64,000 bases of DNA, taken from contig OX459103.1 in the NCBI GenBank assembly GCA_949775045.1, positions 4,294,502 to 4,358,501 on the forward strand. Direction: 5' to 3'. Positions within the stretch are counted from its first letter, which is position 1, and every line of letters begins with the position of its first letter. Source of the DNA: Metridium senile (lineage: Eukaryota > Cnidaria > Anthozoa > Actiniaria > Metridiidae). The position numbers were made by a program, and so were the translations under genes. Below are positions 36,301 through 45,300 of this stretch, one piece after another. The notes under the pieces were generated by a model that saw nothing but the letters and a program-made list of their open reading frames with translations, made no database searches and was not told where the DNA came from.

Positions 36301-39300
36301 CTGATGACAATATTTGATTTCTTGTCCAACTTCAAGCACTATTTATAAGAGCAAGAAAAGCATCGGTGTCTTTCCAAATAGTCTAAACACGTTGAGTAGG
36401 TTGTTTAAATCATTATTCCTGAACGTAGCATTGAACCAGGGCCAAGTAATTACGCTAGAAGCAATACAAGTTACATAGCCAAGCGACGACCGCTGATGAC
36501 AATATTTGATTTCTTGTCCAACTTCAAGCACTATTTATAAGAGCAAGAAAAGCATCGGTGTCTTTCCAATTAGTCTAAACACGTTGAGTAGGTTGTTTAA
36601 ATCATTATTCCTGAACGTAGCATTGAACCGGGGCCAAGTAATTACGCTAGAAGCAATACAAGTTACATAGCCAAGCACCGACCGATCTCTCGTCCCGCCA
36701 TTTTGTTTTTGGACATTTTACGCATGCGCATTGAAAACCGAGAGGGGACTAGAATCTAGTTCAGTTCTGGCGGTCGATCTGAAGTATCAACGGTCGTGTA
36801 TCGGTCATGCGTTTTCTTCCTTAAAACTCTTGGTCTGAGCTCCAAACTCGCTCCAAACTGCTTATGAGAACTTTATAACTGTAGATGGAACTATTTGATG
36901 TGGTTAAACGAAATGATTTGATGAAATTAATGTCTTTGAAGAGGTAAGAAACGGATAAATCCAGCCTAATAATTTGAATAACCGGGATTTTAAACTGTTT
37001 AATTTAACGCTTATACCTACTTGCAAGAAAGTTGACATACGAAAAAAGAACATTTGTATTTAGTGTGTTAGGAATAAATTAAAAGTACAAAAGAAAGAGT
37101 TCAGCTTCAGTGATCATCTTTTGTAAGTTTTAATCTATTCCTAACCCACTAAATACAAATGTTATTTTTCGTATGACAAGGTTCTTACAAGTAGGTGTAT
37201 ATATTCTTATGATTTAATACAATCAAATCCTGGATAAAATCATGCTAATAAGATAATTTCCTAACAAGTGAGTGCGATTTCTTTATAATATCCTTTGCTT
37301 ATAGATCTACAACATATATTGTTGACTTCAAGAAGGCCAGAGTACATATGACTAACTGATTCTAATTACAAAGATCAATTCTTTATCTATTGTAACAGTC
37401 ATTTTCAATAATATGTAATAGTCTTTTATTTAATAGTGTCATAATAAAATAAGTTGAATTTGAAACATTTCTATATAGTAAATATGTAAATAATTCTAAT
37501 TGTATACAAAATGCAAACTGAATTCAAATGCTCAAATTTCAAATTCTAAAGTATATTTGTTACTTGACTGTCAAGTACTTCAATACATACTGGAATTGCA
37601 TTTAGTGTTGTAATGTATTTCAATGCAATTATCATCACTGGTTGTGTTACTAAATACAATGTAATACTAATAATAGTTCCTTGATTAACCCATATGCATA
37701 ACATGCTTATTTTCATGGGTTATTAATATTATTTTAATGGCTTTTTTCATATTACCCAATGAAAAAAACAGGCATTTGTTATTTTCATGGGCATTAATAT
37801 GCCATGAATAGGCCATGAATATTGTATGGCACCCATGTATAACAACTGATTGTTTATTTTCATGGGTTATTAATGTTATTTTAATGGCCAATGCTTTTTT
37901 TTTTTTCCATATTACCCCATGAAAAAAACCCAGGTATTTGGCACCAAGGTATAACAGCTGATTGTTTACTTTCATGGGTTATTAATGGTATTTTAATGGC
38001 CAATGCTTTTTTCATATTACCCCATGAAAAAAACAGGCAGTCGTAATTTTCATGGGCATTAATATGCCATGAATATACCATGGAAACTTTCATGGCACCA
38101 TGAGAAATTGCATATTAATGGCAAAACCATGGTATTTTAATGGGCCAAGAATTCAGCAAGTTTTCAGTGCCATTAAAAATTCATTAAAATCTGTACTATA
38201 AATTTCATGGTGTTTTCATGTAATATATGAAACACGAGAAAGAGTGTTTCATCAGGTTTTCAAACACCGAAAAATGGGTTGAAAAAACGAGACGCAGCCG
38301 AGTTTTTTTGGGCCCATTTTAAGGTGTTTGAAAACCTGATGAATCACCCTTTCGAGTGTTGGATATTACTTCTCAAATTATTGGATAATTATTGGAGAAA
38401 TTCAAAGCGAAGTTGGCTTAATTTTATGCAAGTGTTTCATCAGATTTCAAACTCCTTCATGCTAATGATTTTGTCTTTGTTTTCTCTTCATTAATTATTC
38501 ATGAGTTTTAGAAGGGTATTTCAAAGGGCTGCTTCAAATTCAAGAATTTTCATGGCCATGAAAAATTGCATATTCATGTTTTTTTTCATGGGGTTTTCAT
38601 ATGTTTTTTTATCAGAGTTAAAAGCCTGTGAAAAAAAAACATTAAAAACATTTGACTTTCCTGTGAATTTGCCATGAATAAATTCACAGGATTTTCATGG
38701 GTTTTCAGTTGGTAGTAAAGGAAATTATTATTGAACTTAACATGTGGATCAAAATGTATAGATTTCATTAATTATTAAAAATACAAGTCATATCTTAGGT
38801 ACCATAACAGAATACTGTATCACACCAAAGTATAATAATCAAATAGAAAAAGAAAAAGATGGTTGAATTTTCTGAATGTTCATTTTGATTATTAATATAT
38901 GATGTCTGGCATTATATAATTTAATTTTTTTAGAATTATTATTTCATTGTGTGATATTTTCATTTTGATTTTTGGCCATGTTTGTCATGGCCACTTTTTG
39001 ATTTTTGACCATGTTTGTCCATGGTTGACCATGTTTGTCATGGCCACTTTTTGATTTTTGACCATGTTTTTCCATGGTTGACCATGTTTGTCCATGGCCA
39101 CTTTTTGAGTTTTGACCATGGTTGACCATGTTTGTCCATGGCCACTTTTTGAGTTTTGACCATGGTTGACCATGTTTGTCCATGGCCACTTTTTGAGTTT
39201 TGACCATGGTTGACCATGTTTGTCCATGGCCACTTTTTGAGTTTTGACCATGGTTGACCATGGTTGACCATGGTCACTTTTTGATTTTTGACCATGGTTT

Positions 39301-42300
39301 GACCATGTTTGACCATGGTCATTCTGTTGTATGGTTGACCATGGTTGACCATGGTTGGCAATAGTGCAATTTAACGTTCATGGTCGACCATGGTCTAACC
39401 ATGGTCACAGCATGGTCAAACCATGGTCGACCATGGTCAAAAACCATGGTTTACCATGGTCAAAACATGTTTGACCATGGTTTGACCATGCTCCTGACGC
39501 AGGGGAATCGCCGTTCGAATTTGTACGAATTAATAGTAGTCAATAAAATTAAACTATTGACAGATAAACTGGTTACTTTAATCAAAAATATAAAAGAAAT
39601 AATTACAATAAGCAATATATTTACCCTACAACATCACTGAACTATGTTGTTGTTGTCTTTACTTCTAGTGTGTATCGTACTCTCTAAGAATGCTTACCGG
39701 CAATACTGTTAAATATCCAGTAATAACAGCTTCGTCCTTTGTAACTGGTTGTGAATCCATTCCATAGCATTATGAAAGGATGGATAAAAAGTAACTTCTG
39801 TTTATAGCAGGGAAGATATCTCGATAAATTTGATCATAATAAGTTGGCTTGCTTAGTGCGCTCGTAAATTGCATGATCTTTAGTAAAATTCACAGTGAAC
39901 ATTTCCGAAAACATTCGACATAAACTTACTGTAATTCTACTGCGAATCGTGTGGTGTGAGCACATAAAATATCAGAGTATTCACGATTACTTCGACCGAA
40001 AAATCATTCCTTCAGACGAATCAAATATCCATGTGCTCGAAGTACGCTGACCGAGATCTTGGGGCTCAAAAGTTTACACTGACGGTCTAGTGAGTGAGCG
40101 AGTGAGTGAGCGAGTGAGTGACACTTCCGGTTCAAAAGCCCCATCCCAATAACTCGAGGATCTTTGATCCACGAGTTAAAAATACATATTTGTTATTGCA
40201 AGTTGCTGTTGCGAGTTGCTGTTGCATGTGGCATGTTGCAAGATGCTGTTGTGAGTTGCGATTGCAAATAACTGTTATAAATAATTCTTAATTAATAAAT
40301 ATTTGTGATGATTTGAAAGTTCTCAAATTTGACTTGCCTATAGGCTCTTCAAATTATGGAAACTTCATAACATCACCCATACCTATTAATTACAAAACAA
40401 TATTATTGTGTGAATATGTGCGATTTCCTTTACATATATATATCGACATATATAATAAATTGCTTAATACTTTACCTTGCGAAGGTATGCTAGTGTTCTG
40501 TCTAATTCTTTCTTGTCATGCTCAGTCTGTTGGAGTTTCTTTAATAAAAAATAATAATTTAAATATATAATTAAGTGGTCTCAATTTCTTGCAATAATAT
40601 TATAATTATTTTTCTAAGGAGATATTTTTTTCTAGGAATAAAGTATGTTAACTATAAAATGGCAAAGAGCACTAGACATCAATATCATCATCATCATTTT
40701 CACTTTTACAGTGCGAATCACAAAACCGTGGGCACCCAGAAATATTTAAAAAATTGTTTATTGTGCTTTGAACAACTCACAAACAACTATAACACTGCAA
40801 GAAGTTTGACTGATGTGTTCTATGATAAACTTTTTGTAGTTAGAGTTGTTTGTGAGTTGTTCAACGAACAATAAATGATTTCTTAAATATTTCTGGGTGC
40901 CCACGGTTTTGTTAATTGCACTGTAACATTATCATCAATTGTCATTATTAATCATCATCATTATTATCCTCATCACCATCAACATTGCCACCATACATAC
41001 ATGTATCATCATGCATTATTCCAATTAAGGTGATTTTATTGTAAGGTGATGTACCATAAAGCATACATACATATTTCTCAACAGGGATTTGAAAGACTAC
41101 ACATATCATTTGAAACATTGGCATATACACCTACGTACATGTATTTCAAAAATTGTTGTCTCAATCAAAGCTACAGTCCACACTCTGAACTTAGCCTGCA
41201 AAGCCTGCATTTATAACATGTTATTAAAGAAATATCAGTGTTTCTTCATCTAGCTGTCACTGTAACAGTGTTATGGTCATATAACACAAACAAGTCCATC
41301 CAAAATATGCTATGATCGAATAAATTAATAACAAGAGAAGAAATATTGACATCCTTTGCAGGGTTCAGTGTGTGCATGGACTGCAGCTTTGGCTGTGACA
41401 ACGATTTTCGAAATAGCTAGTGTAAAAACACTGTCAGGAGGCTAGGGTCCAAATGTTTTTAAGTACATGCATTCTTGCCTGAGACAACCAATAAAAAGAT
41501 TGTGTGCATGTGATCATGTCTTATAATGACTATTCTATTTCCATTTATTTTCTCAATTTTTAATTGACACCGGGGCTGGGATGGCAAATACTCTTCATTA
41601 GTTTAAACCTTGACAAACAGTCTATATACAAAACAAACCTCAGCAGTTTCATTAAGTTTCCTTTCAAAACTGGCAATTTCCTGTCCATGCTTTGATACTT
41701 CTTGTTGTAGGTGTGTTTTTTGAATTGACAAAGTCTTGTTTTGTTGAAATACTGCCTAAAAATGAAACAAAACAAACATTGATTTAATAGTATCAACATG
41801 CTACCTTAATTTCATAGTACCCATTGCACAGAAAAAAATCAGAGCATTTTTATATTGAAAATGTTCACTGGTTGTTTTTTGACAAAACTTATAAATTCAT
41901 ATTTTCTTAAAGATTTGAGGTCTGCAAGAGCAATTCTTCATCCACTTACCAACAAGGCTCAATTATCCCAAAGTATCTTATCAAAAGGAATTAAATTAGC
42001 AAATTCATGCCTTTTTCTAAATTTTCTATGGAATTTAAGTTAAAAAATGCTTTCAAATGTAACGTCTATAATCATGGAATTACCCATATGATTGATATAA
42101 TACTGTAGGGACTACATAATTATCTATTAGAGAAAAAATATATATATAAAGAATGATTAACATGCATAAGAGTGGCATATATATCGTTGACCAAAACATC
42201 AACAAACGGTTATTTATTAAGTTCCTACCTCTATGATTCCCATTGGTGTCTGGCTAGTAGGGTGACAGCTATAGGGCTAGACATGAAATAGAAACATATG

Positions 42301-45300
42301 AACTTCTGAAATCTAACCAGTAACAGAAAAGCAATAAAAATATTAGCAGAAAACATATCATTCTATAGATCAAAGAACAATTCAGGGCTTAAAATAACGG
42401 CCGGACATCGGACAATGTCCGGCCAAAATTGAGTGATGTCCGGCCAAATTTCGAGTACGCCGGTCATCGTGACCGGCTAGAAATTTAAATTTAAGTTTTT
42501 ATTACATTTAAGAAGATTTTGACTAGATTATTCCAATGTTTTTTTTCGTTTTTAAGTGTAAATATCTCCGTTTAAATACAGTACAAATTCAACTACAAGC
42601 TCGTCAGCCGCCATTTAATGTCCACCTCGTTTTCGTGTTAGATTCGTTGTTGCCTAGTAACGTTTGTTTTGTAAATGTCACGTAATCGTCAAGGCGCCCC
42701 CGACTTCGCTGATAACCTGTAGTAGTAGTTAGTAAATAGAACATATTGCTTGGCTTTTTTTATAAAATATATATGTACCTCTTAAGTGCTTATGTTTTCT
42801 CTACAAAATGCATGTGTAAAAATATGTGAAACTTTTTTTATAAAGTATCTGTGTACCTATTGAGTGCTTATGTTTTTCTATGGAATGTATGTGTAAGAAT
42901 ATGTAAATATGTTTAAAAGTCTTTATTTATTTACATAGAGAATATGCTTGTATTTAGGACACATATGTTATCGTTCTTACTTCTCTATAAACGTGTGTGT
43001 ACATTGTGGGTGTTGTGATTGAACGTGTATGAAGTGCTTGTCTGTTTAATTCTTCTTAGATGTTTAAGAAGGTATAATTGTGATTAAAAGTTTATGATAA
43101 AAAGTTTATGTTTATGTTTATGTTTCTTGAATTGGTGTACGTGTTTTGATAGTGTTGCTATTGAACTTTTCTGAAAAAGCGTTTGTTCGTTTTATCCTCT
43201 TGTGTTGGTAACGATGTATTGTATAAATGATAGGGTAGCCCGTACGGAAATGTTTGACCGGACACGAGCCTAACAATGGCCGGACAAATCAGCCGAACAC
43301 GAAACTAACAACCACCAAACAAGAGCGAAAGTCAGAGAACCTAACAAGAGCAAAAAAGAGCATGAACACAGCATGAAATAGAGCGAAAAAGAGCATAACA
43401 AGGGCCTAACATTTAAAGCGTTGCAAAAAGCGAACGAAGCGTGACAAGAGCATGACAAGAGCATTGAAATAGCACTGTCAATCATCGCGAATAATCAGGC
43501 TGTAGTCAGGCCTGATTCAGGCGGTAATTTGCTCCTACATATATATATTGTTGGTTTCCATGCTTGCCTTCGTCCTCGAATTCGGTGCCCACTTCGCAAG
43601 CAGTATCATCGGTGTTTTCCTCATCTTCATCGCTGTCTTCTTCACTCACTCACCCTAAATACTGCTGAAAAGCTTCTTGGATCTCATCAGGACCAAAACC
43701 TTCGAAATCTTCTTTGTCATCAGAGTGAAAAAGTACATTTAAATCAACCTCATTGTTAGCGGACATATTTAAAACTTTAAGAACAAATTCACGTTAATAG
43801 TTTGTTTTAAATGACTTTATTACAAAACTCACCTACTATTATACAAACCAACAAGATTGTTTTGCAATTTCCTTGCTTAAATTATTGCAAAATGTTGACT
43901 AAAGAGCTCACAAAAGCTAACTTATACCGTGTGAACGACGCCATTGAGGTTCTCGCAATAGTCGTAATTTTAAAATCGGTCTAGCGTGACTTCTATCACG
44001 TGAAAAAAATCAGAAAAATGATTGGTTAAAAACGTGTTCACACGACAATTTATCAACGATAATTTATGCGTATAAAGAAAAAACTTTGGTTTCACACGCT
44101 AATTAGATACTAGTTTCACAAGTGTTAATTCGGATTTTATATCGGTGTTGGCTTGTGTTAGGTCCGTGTTAGAGTGTTGTCCGTCTGTTCAGGACCGTAA
44201 CATGCAGCCATAATATGTTAGGCTCGTTAGCTCAGAGCCTGATTCGGATTTTATATTGGTGTTAGGCTTGTGTTAGGTTCGTGTTAGAGTGTTGTCCGAC
44301 TGTTCAGGACGGTAACATGCAGCCATAATGTGTTAGGCTCGTTAGCTCAGAGCCTGATTCGGATTTTATATTGGTGTTAGGCTTGTGTTAGGTTCGTGTT
44401 AGAGTGTTGTCCGACTGATCAGGACCGTAACATCAGCCATAATGTGTTAGGCTCGTTAGCTCAGAACCTGAATTGGATTTTGTCAGGTTCATGTTCGGCT
44501 CACGTTCTGCCATCAGAACGGTGTTCAGGCCAGATTAAGGCTGTGTTTTGTCTCTGTCAGGCTAAAAAGGTCCGTACGGGAGGAAAAATCGTTGTGTGAG
44601 GATAAGCGTGTGGTTTGAAGCACGTGCGTACTTGAAATTATTTCAATTGTATTTGTATAGATAGTGAATAGATTGTACGGAGAATGAAGTGAAAAAGCGT
44701 GGTGGAGGATATAGATGGCGTATACTTGTGTAAAAATGGATAGTGAATTTCAATAAATGGTTAAAAGATCGTGAGTTAAGAGTTAGAAGTGAAATGGGGG
44801 CGTGTAGTTGATATGGGGGAATCGTGAGCTCACTAGAGGGGAAACAGAACTTCTCTAGGTCCGAAATGTGGTGTAAATATGGAGAGTTTTACGTAGTAGT
44901 TGAGACAGTCCCATAAAAATCATCAGGGACAAGATATGGGACTGCAGTTGAGGAACAAACGTGTTTCATAACCTGGAAGCGCTTAGAGGTCTTGTCCTAC
45001 ACGTCCTCAACTACTGGAGAGAAGTCCTGTTTAGGGTAGAAAAAGGGTGGGTTGGTGGGTGGGGGTTGTTGGTGAAATAATTATGGAATAGTGATTGAGA
45101 ATGTGGTGATTTGTGGCTTACTTGAGGTGGTTTTTGTTGCTTGTTTAAAGAAGCGCATGTCGTATCTCTCTATGTAGTGATGGAAAGGACTAGTGTAATA
45201 TGATAGGGGGTGTGGTGTAACTTTGCCTGGATATGTGAGCTGGCTGATGGTAGTGGGTATTGGGTTGCCTGTGGTGTGGGTTGCCTGTGTATATCCCGGG

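Larger units (their letters stand above)
33647..39505. mobile_element. 5.9-kb element bounded by CCCCTGCGTCAG, with CCATGG arrays
   Basis: Ends CCCCTGCGTCAG and CTGACGCAGGGG are inverted. Dense GACCATGG palindromes follow directly inside both ends (33660-33790 and 38960-39490). GAATCGCC occurs just left (33631-33638, 8 bp before the TIR) and immediately right (39505-39512), a possible but offset target duplication. The interior holds tandem repeats, MITEs A and B, a BEN-like frame and an orphan first exon. Whether all 5.9 kb moved as a unit is inference. Confidence 0.55.

Noticed and set aside
36148..36531. Two identical 62-residue minus-strand ORFs as a gene pair
   Set aside because: They are two copies of one tandem repeat; no domain or splice signal supports coding.
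36107..36685. Possible CRISPR-like array
   Set aside because: The three units are contiguous 193-bp repeats with no unique spacers, in a eukaryotic intron.
38944..39361. Met/Val/His/Gly/Gln-rich ORFs
   Set aside because: Translations of the GACCATGG minisatellite; no start context or family similarity.
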